This document shows, one piece after another, positions 49,258-59,260 of a stretch of DNA of 64,000 nucleotides (its first letter is position 1; each line of letters opens with the position of its first letter). This stretch comes from Acinetobacter suaedae (lineage in GTDB: Bacteria; Pseudomonadota; Gammaproteobacteria; Pseudomonadales; Moraxellaceae), in NCBI RefSeq assembly GCF_008630915.1, contig NZ_CP043909.1:3224001-3288000 (forward strand). The letters are read 5' to 3'. The position numbers were made by a program, and so were the translations under genes. The notes below the pieces were generated by a model. It did no database searches, had not been told where the DNA came from, and worked only from the letters and a program-made list of their open reading frames with translations.

Positions 49258-49785
49258 TTAATGTGCAATAATTGAGCCCGCCTCTAGAAAAGTAAAAGGT
49301 GCAACCTCTTTATTTCCTGTAATTTTAACGCCAACACTGAGATGGGAAAACATTCCTATTTTACAGTCATGATCAATGGCAGATGTTAAATTAACAATTA
49401 CGCCATCTTCCACTTTAACATCAACCCCCACAATACATCCTGCGAGAATACAAACACCTTCTCCTACCATAGCTCTAGAGCCAATTATCGCTGATGGATG
49501 CATAATTGTGGCTATAGGAATTCCCAAATCTTTTAGCTTCTGAAACCAAGCCTGCCTAACCTGATTATTGCCCACTGCAGGAATTGCTGCAGTAATCGTA
49601 GAGATAAGCGTTGGAATTGTATCTATATTAGCTACAATCGGGAAACCAGCAACTTCCACTCTTTGCGGCCAACTATCATCCGCAAATACAATGCTACCCC
49701 ATTGACCCGATAACAATGCTGCTTCTGCAACAGATCTACCATGACCACCAGCACCTAAAATCAACAAAACATCTTGCTTAAGCAT
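49258..49785 (-). CDS. PglD-like sugar O/N-acetyltransferase, short C-terminus
   Basis: Left-handed beta-helix acetyltransferase. N-terminal Rossmann-like ILGAGGHGRSVAEAALLSG (about residues 8-26), hexapeptide coils from MVGEGVCILAGCIVGVDV and catalytic His in DHDCKIGMFSHLS (about residues 135-147). At about 175 residues it is shorter than usual PglD-type proteins (about 200-220). It ends at EAGSIIAH, where the final coils normally continue, so it may be truncated. It overlaps the end of the initial transferase gene. Substrate: an amino sugar or the first sugar of the K unit (unknown). Confidence 0.78.
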   Translation of the reverse strand: MLKQDVLLILGAGGHGRSVAEAALLSGQWGSIVFADDSWPQRVEVAGFPIVANIDTIPTLISTITAAIPAVGNNQVRQAWFQKLKDLGIPIATIMHPSAIIGSRAMVGEGVCILAGCIVGVDVKVEDGVIVNLTSAIDHDCKIGMFSHLSVGVKITGNKEVAPFTFLEAGSIIAH

Positions 49786-50782
49786 TTTCTGTTTTACCTG
49801 CACCAAAATATATGGCTAAAACAATCAATGGAATATAAGCAATTAAAATCAGTAACTCTGGCATTAAATAATGCTGTGTTGCTAAATAGGCAATCGGCAA
49901 TAACCATAAAACATTAATTACCAACACTCCAAGTGTCACAACGGTATGACTATTATATTTTCTAGATGCGTATTGGTATGCATGACTTCGATGTGCATCA
50001 TACATTTTGTGACCATTTATTACCCGACGAATTAAAGTGAAAGTAGCATCTACAATAAATACACCTAAACATATAATCCATGCGCAGAATAGAACAGCAT
50101 CTTGTTTTAATGCTATTAATGCAAGAATACCCAGAATTAACCCTAAGAAGCCGCTACATGCATCTCCCATAAAGATACGAGCTTTGGGAAAGTTCCATAG
50201 TAGAAAACCCGCTGCACAAGCTGCTAATAAAAACAGTGACTGACTTGATAATTCAGATGTAAATAGAAGATAGATTACGCCCATGCTTACTGTCGCTGTA
50301 ATTACCTCAATACTTGCAATACCATTAATACCATCCATGAAGTTATACAGGTTCAGCAACCACACTAGAAACAGCACTGCAATAATATTCGCAAACCATC
50401 CTAGTTGAACACTGCCATTAAATAATGCAACTTCAGAAAAACCACCCAATGATACAACAGCACCAATTGCTACTAGAAAGTGGATCGCTAATCGTACCAA
50501 AGCATTGATATGACCATGATCATCTAAAAAACCCAGCAGTGCGATAACAAAACCAGCTAAAGTTAAAGTGATGCCAACATGTTGAGATATGTCTCCTAGA
50601 TAGATAAGCAGCACTATCCCCAGGAGATAGCTGATGACGACAGCCACACCTCCGCCTCGTGGTGTTGGAATACTGTGCGAACTTCGCTCGTTGGGGCTAT
50701 CGATAATATTTTGCTTAAGTGCATACATCCGCATGAGATAGGTCAGCACAAAAGCAAGTAAAAAAAAAGCGAGTACAAACAT
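49778..50782 (-). CDS. Initiating sugar-phosphate transferase (WecA/ItrB-like)
   Basis: Polyprenyl-phosphate:HexNAc-1-phosphate transferase that starts K-unit assembly, 334 residues with about 10-11 membrane spans. MraY/WecA signatures: the Asp pair in FLDDHGH (about residues 95-101), NFMDGINGIASIEV and FMGDACSGFLG. Start at 50782, 1 bp after the epimerase stop. The neighbouring Gdr and Fnr-like genes suggest the first sugar is a 6-deoxy-HexNAc such as FucNAc or QuiNAc (inference). Confidence 0.88.
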   Translation of the reverse strand: MFVLAFFLLAFVLTYLMRMYALKQNIIDSPNERSSHSIPTPRGGGVAVVISYLLGIVLLIYLGDISQHVGITLTLAGFVIALLGFLDDHGHINALVRLAIHFLVAIGAVVSLGGFSEVALFNGSVQLGWFANIIAVLFLVWLLNLYNFMDGINGIASIEVITATVSMGVIYLLFTSELSSQSLFLLAACAAGFLLWNFPKARIFMGDACSGFLGLILGILALIALKQDAVLFCAWIICLGVFIVDATFTLIRRVINGHKMYDAHRSHAYQYASRKYNSHTVVTLGVLVINVLWLLPIAYLATQHYLMPELLILIAYIPLIVLAIYFGAGKTENA

Positions 50783-50783
50783 A

Positions 50784-51740
50784 TCAATTCGGTTCCATTT
50801 CTTTAAACATTTTAGCCAAGCTTTGCTCTGTCGAATATGGTGCATTCCAACCGAGAACTTGTGTATTCTTTGAAGTATCGACGACTAATTCAGAACACAA
50901 TCGAGATGCCACCGCAGAACGACCAACCAGACTTGCTAACAAGTAAATTAAGCTTTTCGGCACAGGTATTTTAATAAGCTTATTCCCTTGGCATGATGCC
51001 AGTTGATCAAACAGCTGCTTTACTGAAATATCATCTTGATCGCTTGCTAAAAAAACCTGCCCAGCTGCATCTGGATGCGTGAGACATACACGTATTAGAT
51101 CAGCTAGGTTATACACACTCACCATACTGCGTTTATTATCTAAAAGTCCTATCGGTAAAGGAATCTTCGTTGAAGCAAGTGAAACCATACTTTTAAAATT
51201 AGCTTTTACATTTGGTCCATAAATCAGCACGGGTCGAATAATAATGACATCTAAACTAGTTTCTTCTGCCAATTTCAATAAAGCTTGTTCAGCTTCGTAT
51301 TTAGACAAACCATAGGGATCATCTGTATAAATAGGATCATCAGCAGTAAAAGGTTTCTGCTCGGTCGCCTCTTCGCCATTAACCTTAATACTGCTCAAAT
51401 AAATAAAACGTTTTACTCCACTTTGAACCGCCTTTTTGGCAAGGTTCAACGTTCCCTCCACATTAATCCGTCGATATGCATCTAAAGGGGAAGCCTCAGT
51501 TTCATTCATCACATGGGCACGACCAGCACAATGTATGATTGCTTCAAAACCTTTAAAATTAAATTCTTCTAAGTTCTCATTTAAATCAAAATTAATATTT
51601 TCAATGTTTGAATGACTAAAAATCTGAGGAGTACGTGTATGCGCAATAACAGAATAATCTTTATCAGATAAATACTGACAAAGGAATTTACCAAGAAAAC
51701 CATTACTGCCTGTAACTAATATTTTATTTAACAACATCAT
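50784..51740 (-). CDS. NAD-dependent epimerase/reductase (Fnr/WbpV-like)
   Basis: Extended SDR, 318 residues. VTGSNGFLGKFLCQYL (about residues 9-24), YLSSIKVNGE and the catalytic YGLSK (about residues 143-147). Likely reduces or epimerises the UDP-4-keto-6-deoxy-HexNAc made by Gdr into UDP-FucNAc or UDP-QuiNAc; the family cannot be resolved further by eye. Between a glycosyltransferase and the initiating transferase, same strand. Confidence 0.85.
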   Translation of the reverse strand: MMLLNKILVTGSNGFLGKFLCQYLSDKDYSVIAHTRTPQIFSHSNIENINFDLNENLEEFNFKGFEAIIHCAGRAHVMNETEASPLDAYRRINVEGTLNLAKKAVQSGVKRFIYLSSIKVNGEEATEQKPFTADDPIYTDDPYGLSKYEAEQALLKLAEETSLDVIIIRPVLIYGPNVKANFKSMVSLASTKIPLPIGLLDNKRSMVSVYNLADLIRVCLTHPDAAGQVFLASDQDDISVKQLFDQLASCQGNKLIKIPVPKSLIYLLASLVGRSAVASRLCSELVVDTSKNTQVLGWNAPYSTEQSLAKMFKEMEPN

Positions 51741-51757
51741 AAACAGCCTTCTTAATA

Positions 51758-52930
51758 TTAGTAATGTTTTAATTCAATAAGATCATCTGCTAATGCATCC
51801 ATAATGTTACGGCGTGTATATTTATGAATAAATGCCTCGCGTGGACGCACTTCAAAATCAATTTCATTGAATTTATTGATTGCATCATCGACATCACATG
51901 GATGAAAAACATGTGCGGACTCCATATTTTCATCAATAAAATCGACGATATATCCAGACAAGCCACCCCAAATTGGTTTATTGTAACAAGCATATTCAAA
52001 AATCTTAGAAGGTATTACCTTTTTAAAAGCATCGTAATCGTTCAAATGAAGAAATAGAATATCTGCATGATCATAATACTTTAGTAATTCAGCACGATTT
52101 ACTGGTGGAAGAAGTTGTACATTGTTTACATTTAAATTATTCAATGTCTGCTCTAACTCTCCCTTTCTTCCACCATTACCAATAAGCTGGAACAACACCT
52201 GTCCCTCTAAACGCTTCGCTAACTGAGGAATAATCTTATGCAGACCTTGCCCATCACCAAAATTACCAGCATAAACAACCACTAAGGGATCATTACATTT
52301 ATGGCAAGTATATTTATTGTATTGATCTAAAAAGATAGCATCGATTCCATTTGTAAAAAAACGATAATTTTTATTTTTATACTTCTTTTCAAAATAAGGA
52401 AGAAAGCCTCGAGAAACCACATTTACGATTTGAGCTCTATTGATCGTAAACTTCTCAATTATAGAGAGAATCGGCAGAACCAAGAACGTCATTTTTTTTG
52501 GGAAAACATCCTCTACCGTATCGATAAAAATGTCTCGTATATCTAAATATAGGGGAACTTTTTTCAAAAAGGAAACGATTGCGCCTAGAAAGGCTGTCAT
52601 GAGACGAGAGGATGTTGCATATATATGCGTATAGTTCCGCCCCATAATTATTTTTAGAGTAAAGAAGAAGAAGAAAAAAAAGCTAATAATTTGACCAAGT
52701 ATGCCAGAGAATCGTGTACTCACATCAGCTCGATAAATCGTAACATTTCCATCATATTCAAATTTTTTACATTCTTCAGCAAAATCACTATAACGGTTTG
52801 GTAGAGTCGTAATAACATCCACTTTTGCATCTGGATAGTTTCTTTTTAAACTCTCAACCAAAGCTGTTGTTCTAAAAGAACCTGCTGATAAATCAGGTTT
52901 ATAGAAAAAACTTATAATCAGCAAATTCAT
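51758..52930 (-). CDS. Glycosyltransferase family 4 protein
   Basis: Cytoplasmic-face GT-B transferase, 390 residues; SFFYKPDLSAGSFRTTALVESL at the N-terminus (WbuB-like) and C-terminal nucleotide-binding VVVYAGNFGDGQGLHKI and KIFEYACYNKPIWGG. Donor unknown; one of three such enzymes, adding one sugar of the K unit. Confidence 0.88.
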   Translation of the reverse strand: MNLLIISFFYKPDLSAGSFRTTALVESLKRNYPDAKVDVITTLPNRYSDFAEECKKFEYDGNVTIYRADVSTRFSGILGQIISFFFFFFFTLKIIMGRNYTHIYATSSRLMTAFLGAIVSFLKKVPLYLDIRDIFIDTVEDVFPKKMTFLVLPILSIIEKFTINRAQIVNVVSRGFLPYFEKKYKNKNYRFFTNGIDAIFLDQYNKYTCHKCNDPLVVVYAGNFGDGQGLHKIIPQLAKRLEGQVLFQLIGNGGRKGELEQTLNNLNVNNVQLLPPVNRAELLKYYDHADILFLHLNDYDAFKKVIPSKIFEYACYNKPIWGGLSGYIVDFIDENMESAHVFHPCDVDDAINKFNEIDFEVRPREAFIHKYTRRNIMDALADDLIELKHY

Positions 52931-53083
52931 TTACTGCTCCAATTAATCGTTACTTCTAAGTTCCATAAAAATACTAATATTAAAGGACAATTAGTAACTC
53001 ACCTAAAAATTCGACGGTGTTTAAATAATCTAAAATAATGGGCAACTATTACATACTCCTAAACAGTTACCTAGTTAACTACA

Positions 53084-54343
53084 TCAAAAAGATAAACCCT
53101 TAGTATCAACAACATACGAGTCACTAACAAAAAGTGAGGTTTTAAACTCTCTATGGTCAACTAAAATTAAATGGATATCAGCTTTACCCTTTTCTTCTAA
53201 TTGAGTCAACTGAACATTTAGAGACATATTCGCAGGTAATTCATCAATATTTGGCTCAATCGCTAAAATATTTAATCCCTGTTCTGCTAACTTTTTAGTA
53301 ATCTCTAGCGCTGGACTTTCACGCAAATCATCAATATCTGGTTTAAAAGCTAAACCATAGCATGCAACAGTTACATCTTTAATTGTCTTAGATGGATTCG
53401 CCTGTAAAAACTCAGCAATTTTAATCTTAACCTGATCAATCACCCATTCAGGTTTAGCATCATTGACTTCACGTGCAGTACGAATTAAACGAGCTTGTTC
53501 AGGCGTTTTCGCAACGATGAACCAAGGATCAACAGCAATACAGTGCCCGCCGACACCAGGTCCTGGTTGCAAAATATTTACGCGCGGATGTCGATTCGCT
53601 AAAGAAATCAACTCCCAAACATTGATATCTAACTTATCACAAATAATCGAAAGCTCATTTGCAAAAGCGATATTCACATCACGGAAAGAATTCTCTGTTA
53701 GCTTACACATCTCCGCTGTACGGGCATTTGTTTCAATGCAATCACCTTTTACAAAGGTTTTGTACAAATCACATGCTACCTTTGAGCAACGTGGTGTCAT
53801 TCCACCAATAATACGATCATTACTGATCAACTCTTGTAAAACCTTACCTGGTAATACACGCTCAGGACAATGAGCAACTAAAATATCTGCCTGCTCACCA
53901 TGAGTTTGAGGGAAAGTTAGATCTTGGCGAGCTTCACTTAACCACTCCGACATTTGTTCAGTTGCTTCTACAGGTGAAGTGGATTCCAAAATCACTAAGT
54001 TACCAGGCTTTAAAAATGGGGCCAAAGCTTTTGATGCAGCTTCAATATATTTTAGATCAGGTTGATAATCATCTTTGAATGGTGTCGGTACAGCAACAAT
54101 ATAAGCATCCGCTTCTGTCGGTGTAATCTGTGCCGACAATTTTCCTTGTGCTACGACATCACGAACCAACGCATCTAGATCAGGCTCAACGATGTGTACT
54201 TTTCCTTGGTTAATCATATCAACTGCGTGTTGATTCACATCAACACCTGTTACTTTTACACCATGTGCTGCAAATGTCGCTGCAGTAGGTAAACCAATAT
54301 AGCCTAGTCCAATTACACAAATATGCTTAAATGAGTTGCTCAT
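53084..54343 (-). CDS. wecC: UDP-N-acetyl-D-mannosamine dehydrogenase
   Basis: NAD-dependent oxidation of UDP-ManNAc to UDP-ManNAcA. 419 residues. VIGLGYIGLPTAATFAAHG at the N-terminus, Lys214 in EMCKLTEN and catalytic Cys268 in PGVGGHCIAVDPWF; all present, unlike the ugd gene in this operon. The wecB gene directly upstream in transcription supplies UDP-ManNAc (called mnaA/mnaB in Acinetobacter K loci). A TTG two codons before is not used. Confidence 0.93.
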   Translation of the reverse strand: MSNSFKHICVIGLGYIGLPTAATFAAHGVKVTGVDVNQHAVDMINQGKVHIVEPDLDALVRDVVAQGKLSAQITPTEADAYIVAVPTPFKDDYQPDLKYIEAASKALAPFLKPGNLVILESTSPVEATEQMSEWLSEARQDLTFPQTHGEQADILVAHCPERVLPGKVLQELISNDRIIGGMTPRCSKVACDLYKTFVKGDCIETNARTAEMCKLTENSFRDVNIAFANELSIICDKLDINVWELISLANRHPRVNILQPGPGVGGHCIAVDPWFIVAKTPEQARLIRTAREVNDAKPEWVIDQVKIKIAEFLQANPSKTIKDVTVACYGLAFKPDIDDLRESPALEITKKLAEQGLNILAIEPNIDELPANMSLNVQLTQLEEKGKADIHLILVDHREFKTSLFVSDSYVVDTKGLSF

Positions 54344-54375
54344 ATTCAATACTTTTAAAATTAAATGGTTAAAAA

Positions 54376-55506
54376 TTAAATTAAATTCACTTTCAGAAAA
54401 TCAATAATTTGCTGGCAAGCCGTTCCATCCCCATAAGGATTATGCGCTTCCGCCATGCTGGCGTAGACTGTTGTACTCTCCAATAATTCACTTACGGCAC
54501 CTTCAATCGCATTCACATCCGTCCCCACGAGACGTACTGTTCCCGCATCAACAGCTTCAGGTCGTTCTGTGGTATCTCGCATTACCAAAACAGGTTTGCC
54601 TAAAGAAGGAGCTTCTTCTTGTATACCACCTGAATCAGTTAAGATTAAATAGCTACGATTCATCAAATAAACAAATGGCAGATAATCCTGAGGTGCGATC
54701 AGAAAAACATTATCAATATTGGCTAGCAGCTCATTTACAGGTTGCTGTACATTTGGATTTAGATGAACAGGGTAAACGATCTGAATATCTGGATATTTTT
54801 TTGCAAGGTTTGCCAAAGCTGTACAAATATTGAGAAAACCTTGCCCAAAGTTCTCACGACGATGCCCCGTGACTAAAATTAATTTTTTACTTTTATCTAA
54901 AAAACTAAACTCTTGCTCAAACTTCTGAATAAGGTTCTGTTCTTGCTCCACTTTGATTCTAACTTGTAGTAAAGCATCTATTACTGTATTCCCTGTAACC
55001 ACTACAGATGTTGGATCAACATTTTCTTTAATCAAATTCTGATAAGAAGATTGCGTCGGCGCAAAGTGATAATTTGCGAGAACGCCTGTAAGCTGACGAT
55101 TTGCCTCTTCTGGCCAAGGTGAGTAAAGATCCCCTGTTCGTAAGCCTGCTTCTACATGACCAATTTTAATTTTATGATAATAACCCGCTAGTGAGGCTGC
55201 AAATGTTGTTGCGGTATCACCATGAACAAGAATCAGATCAGGCGTCCACTCTGCAAAAACCTGTTCGAGGCCTTTCAAAACGCCAGAGGTCACATCAGAT
55301 AAGGTTTGCCTTGGCTTCATTAAATTAAGATCAAAATCAGGCTTCAAATTAAATAGCTCTAAAACTTGATCTAACATCTGACGATGTTGACCAGTTACAC
55401 ACACTTTGGTTTCAAAATCCTGATTAAAGGCTTTTAATTTTAATACTAAAGGTGCCATTTTAATTGCTTCTGGTCGTGTACCAAACACCAATAAAACCTT
55501 TTTCAC
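54376..55506 (-). CDS. wecB: UDP-N-acetylglucosamine 2-epimerase (non-hydrolysing)
   Basis: Forms UDP-ManNAc from UDP-GlcNAc. 376 residues. [35 protein letters not shown] and [17 protein letters not shown] are signature segments. Start GTG at 55506 with AAGGG at 8 nt. Pairs with wecC 32 bp downstream. Confidence 0.95.
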   Translation of the reverse strand: MKKVLLVFGTRPEAIKMAPLVLKLKAFNQDFETKVCVTGQHRQMLDQVLELFNLKPDFDLNLMKPRQTLSDVTSGVLKGLEQVFAEWTPDLILVHGDTATTFAASLAGYYHKIKIGHVEAGLRTGDLYSPWPEEANRQLTGVLANYHFAPTQSSYQNLIKENVDPTSVVVTGNTVIDALLQVRIKVEQEQNLIQKFEQEFSFLDKSKKLILVTGHRRENFGQGFLNICTALANLAKKYPDIQIVYPVHLNPNVQQPVNELLANIDNVFLIAPQDYLPFVYLMNRSYLILTDSGGIQEEAPSLGKPVLVMRDTTERPEAVDAGTVRLVGTDVNAIEGAVSELLESTTVYASMAEAHNPYGDGTACQQIIDFLKVNLI

Positions 55507-55675
55507 TCTCTCAACCCTTCAAACGAATCCATTAATAATATCATCATGTGGTTTGTCCCCTTATCTTAAAACCTAAAAACTTACACTATCTGGACTTAAA
55601 GTAACTATATTTTGGTCGACAAACCTACATTCCATAAGAACCTATTAGTTTCTTACACTTAAGCTGTAAAAGAAT

Positions 55676-56797
55676 TTAGTTGGTCTTATCCTCATTCAAA
55701 ATGCTTTCATAAAACTTGAGTAACTTCTGTTCTTCAATAGCCCAATTAAATTCATTTTGTATAGCTCGAAAACCATTCCTTCCCATTTCATCTGCAATAG
55801 TCGGATTTTCAATGAGATAGTCTATTGCATCCGCTATCTCCTGTGGACTTTTTGGATCAACACAAAGCCCACACTTATTTTTTATGACAATGTCTTGCCA
55901 TAATGGAAAATCAGATGCAATAACAGGTATACCAGCACACATATACTCGAAGAGTTTTACAGGCAGTGAATCCAAATAATTGGGGGTAGGGTGTAAAGTA
56001 ACCATTCCAACCTGTACAGTAGATAGTAATTCTGTTATCTCTTTACGTCCAACAAAGCCTAGAAATTCCGTCCTATCCCATCCAATTAATTTTTTAATAT
56101 CTACACCTAACTGCGCGTCATAAAACTTTCCAGCTAAAGCTAAACGTGCTTTGTTTTTTGTTAATAAAAGTGCTTCTAAAATTTCTAAAATCCCTCGTTC
56201 AACAGAAATACCACCGATGTAGCATACTGTTCCAATTTTACGTCTAGGATTATTTATTGTCTGCAATTCATCAATTCTAGGAAAATTATTGATATTGATA
56301 ACATTATTATTAATTCGAGAAAATTTTGTCGTTATATATGGCGTCGCCCCAATTATACCACTCAACTTTGAACAATAAATTTTTTCACCAAAAATAGCAA
56401 AAAAACCCACAATACGCTTTAAAAACATTGGTAAATATGGCTTTGTTAATACTTGTTTAGGAAAGTCCTCATGTGCATCAAAAATGACTTTTTTTCCAGA
56501 TTTTTCTAACTTTACTCCAATTGGAATTAGTTCAGGATCATGAATATGATAAACACTAGCATCCAACATCAAAGCTCTTTCATAAATATCTTTAGCTCCT
56601 TTATATAGACGATTGAAACGCCCAGAATACTTACCAATATCAATGATATCTATATTATTCTTATTTTCATTGCCTAGACCATCTGCAACTAGTAATGCTA
56701 ACTTGTAATATTTAGCTAATGAGCTACATTGCTTTACAAAGATCCTTGTATCACCTCTAGAATGAACTGTAGTTAGATGTACAACATCATAAATCAT
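55676..56797 (-). CDS. Glycosyltransferase family 4 protein
   Basis: 373 residues, GT-B fold. TVHSRGDTRIFVKQCSSLA at the N-terminus (acceptor domain), IFDAHEDFPKQVL, and C-terminal KLFEYMCAGIPVIASDFPLW as the sugar-nucleotide site. Donor unknown. Visibly AT-rich, like the following genes of the variable capsule core. Confidence 0.9.
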   Translation of the reverse strand: MIYDVVHLTTVHSRGDTRIFVKQCSSLAKYYKLALLVADGLGNENKNNIDIIDIGKYSGRFNRLYKGAKDIYERALMLDASVYHIHDPELIPIGVKLEKSGKKVIFDAHEDFPKQVLTKPYLPMFLKRIVGFFAIFGEKIYCSKLSGIIGATPYITTKFSRINNNVININNFPRIDELQTINNPRRKIGTVCYIGGISVERGILEILEALLLTKNKARLALAGKFYDAQLGVDIKKLIGWDRTEFLGFVGRKEITELLSTVQVGMVTLHPTPNYLDSLPVKLFEYMCAGIPVIASDFPLWQDIVIKNKCGLCVDPKSPQEIADAIDYLIENPTIADEMGRNGFRAIQNEFNWAIEEQKLLKFYESILNEDKTN

Positions 56798-56831
56798 ATT
56801 ATATTTCCTAAAATTTCAAACAGATAACATG

Positions 56832-57962
56832 TTAGAGGTCTTGATAAATTTCTTCCAAAACTTTCGCTTGCTGATTCCAGTTATAAATTTTAGCTAATTC
56901 GTTAGCATTAGCTGTCATTTCTTGTAAACTAGATGAGTCCTGACTCAATTTTTTTAAAGCATGATGAACTTGATCAATATTATTAGCATCCACAGCCATT
57001 CCATTACCATTTGATCGAACAAAGCTACTTAACTCAGGTAACTCAGAAACCAGAACTGGTAATCCTGCCATTGTGTATTCAAAGAGCTTATTTGGCAAAC
57101 AATAGCGATAACTTAAGCAGCAATCTTCAATTAAGCAAATACCTACATCAGCAGCACTTGTATAGCGATAAACAACGTCAGGACTTACTGCATCATGATA
57201 ATAAATATTCTCTGATGCTTTTTCAGCTTGTCTAATATATGGTACAAGATCACCATACCCCATAAAAATTATACAAATTGGTTCATCACTCATAGATTTA
57301 AAAACATCTATTAATGACTCTATTCCACGCCCTTTTTTCAAAGCACCTTGATATAAAAATATCTTTACATTTTCTGATATATCAAAGGTTTCACGATATA
57401 TATCTGTTTTAGAGACCTTAGAATAATAAGGACAATTTAACAATAAATATGGCTTTTTAACACCATAAACTTTTACATACTCATTAGCAATTGAATCACT
57501 AACTACAATAATTACATCAGCAACTTTTATAAATATTTTTTCTATTACATACAAAAACCGCCTTCTTCTTTCAGACTGGTAAGGAACATGGTCAATTTGC
57601 CACTCATGTGAATCATAAACAATTCTTAAACTAGGTTTGAAGATTTTCAGAAAAAAACCAACTATTAATCCTTGTAAATCATTAACATGAGCAATTTCAT
57701 ATCGTCTAGATAGTAAAATTGTAAAAAAAATAAATTCAAAAAATTTGAGGAGTTGAATAAATGGATGTTTACCCCATTCTTTTGTTTTTAGTTTTAATCT
57801 CTTTACCTTAACACCTTGAATAAGCTCTTCTTCTTGTAATCCATCATCATGATATGCTACTACTGTTGTAGGATATCCTAATTCATTAAGTGTCATTGCT
57901 GTTTTCAATACTCTACTATCATTAGTGAAATTATTAAGAACAATATTTAAAACATTTTTCAT
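56832..57962 (-). CDS. Glycosyltransferase family 4 protein
   Basis: 376 residues, GT-B fold. NNFTNDSRVLKTAMTLNELG N-terminus, VYDSHEWQIDHVPYQ, IFLYQGALKKGRGIESLI and the donor site PNKLFEYTMAGLPVLVSELPEL (split). Its ATG overlaps the wzy stop by 4 bp (ATGA). Donor unknown. Confidence 0.9.
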   Translation of the reverse strand: MKNVLNIVLNNFTNDSRVLKTAMTLNELGYPTTVVAYHDDGLQEEELIQGVKVKRLKLKTKEWGKHPFIQLLKFFEFIFFTILLSRRYEIAHVNDLQGLIVGFFLKIFKPSLRIVYDSHEWQIDHVPYQSERRRRFLYVIEKIFIKVADVIIVVSDSIANEYVKVYGVKKPYLLLNCPYYSKVSKTDIYRETFDISENVKIFLYQGALKKGRGIESLIDVFKSMSDEPICIIFMGYGDLVPYIRQAEKASENIYYHDAVSPDVVYRYTSAADVGICLIEDCCLSYRYCLPNKLFEYTMAGLPVLVSELPELSSFVRSNGNGMAVDANNIDQVHHALKKLSQDSSSLQEMTANANELAKIYNWNQQAKVLEEIYQDL

Positions 57963-59203
57963 TTTTTAATCTCACTATTAGCACAAACAAATACGGGGCA
58001 CAACAAACCTATAACAAACCAAATAACAGGCCAAAACAAAGAAGTAGCAATTACAGCAAAAGCCAAAATAAAAACAAAAACATATCGTTTAAAAACCTGT
58101 ATATTACTATTACCACTTAAGAAATTAAAACAAAGCACTAAATAAACACCTATTATACCCAAACCTATTATACCGAAATGAGTTAAACAGAAAAACAAGA
58201 AACTATGAACATACGTTCCTGCCCCAGTTAATTTTGAGTCAACCTCCAAGTGGCCTATATAGGGTGAATATGAAAAATGAGTGTAAAAGTTATTTTTAAA
58301 AATCTGAATACGGCTAGTTAATGACGACTCTTCACCACTACCATAACCAGAAAATCGTAATGCATCAAAATCTATATTTATCACCACATACGAAACAGCA
58401 GACAATAGCAAAGCTATAGCTAAGAATTTAAAATATCTAAATTTTTCCTTATCTACCATTTCAACTTTAAAAAAAATACAATAAAATAAAATAATTGATA
58501 TTATTAAAGGAATAACAAAACCTTTATTAGAACCTATTAATTGCGAGCTCATTACCACAAAAAATAACATAAACAAATACAAAACCAGCGTCACTACACT
58601 TAAATAAAGCCCCTTAATACTCTCAAATAAATAATAAACAATAAAACTCCCTATTACAAACAAAATTGTAATAAGATCCCCAGAGCGTTGATAACCTGCA
58701 TCCAAGTCAGAAATTAGAAGAATATCAACCCGGAGATTAGAGTATATAGACTTAAATATATAATATAAACATAGATTAAAAAAAATTAATAACAAAAATA
58801 GAAGCAAATTAATTTGAAAGGATTTTTTCAAATCATATATCTTAAAAAAAAGATTTGAGACTAGACACCCAATCATATAAAAAAGTATTATTCCACCCGA
58901 TGTTCCTAATGTGTATGCAAAAAAACGACTTAAATCATCATATTGAAAAACAGCTTTAAGAAAAAAATAAAAGATAAAAATCAATAAAAATATAAATTTT
59001 TTATAAACACGAAAAGTCCCATTAATAATTTTAAAAGGAAGAAAAAAACCTGCAGAGAGTATAAACAATAATAAAATTGGGATATATGTATTACCACCAC
59101 CGGAAATTGCCGCGCTTATATTTAAAGTGATAAAAACTGTCAATATAAAAATAGAGAAAAAAAACTGAGACGGGTATAAAAATTTCAAATTAATTGGCTT
59201 CAT
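57959..59203 (-). CDS. wzy: Capsule polysaccharide polymerase (Wzy, putative)
   Basis: 414-residue polytopic membrane protein with about 11 predicted spans and a larger external loop around residues 270-310 (DFDALRFSGYGSGEESS and following). No sequence family can be named, as is usual for Wzy; the call rests on topology and position between glycosyltransferases and wzx. Very AT-rich. An O-antigen ligase-like protein is the alternative. Confidence 0.75.
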   Translation of the reverse strand: MKPINLKFLYPSQFFFSIFILTVFITLNISAAISGGGNTYIPILLLFILSAGFFLPFKIINGTFRVYKKFIFLLIFIFYFFLKAVFQYDDLSRFFAYTLGTSGGIILFYMIGCLVSNLFFKIYDLKKSFQINLLLFLLLIFFNLCLYYIFKSIYSNLRVDILLISDLDAGYQRSGDLITILFVIGSFIVYYLFESIKGLYLSVVTLVLYLFMLFFVVMSSQLIGSNKGFVIPLIISIILFYCIFFKVEMVDKEKFRYFKFLAIALLLSAVSYVVINIDFDALRFSGYGSGEESSLTSRIQIFKNNFYTHFSYSPYIGHLEVDSKLTGAGTYVHSFLFFCLTHFGIIGLGIIGVYLVLCFNFLSGNSNIQVFKRYVFVFILAFAVIATSLFWPVIWFVIGLLCPVFVCANSEIKK

Positions 59204-59260
59204 CGCAATGTTTCAATCCTACTTACTATTAAATATATGACTCTAATATGTCCCCAAAAA

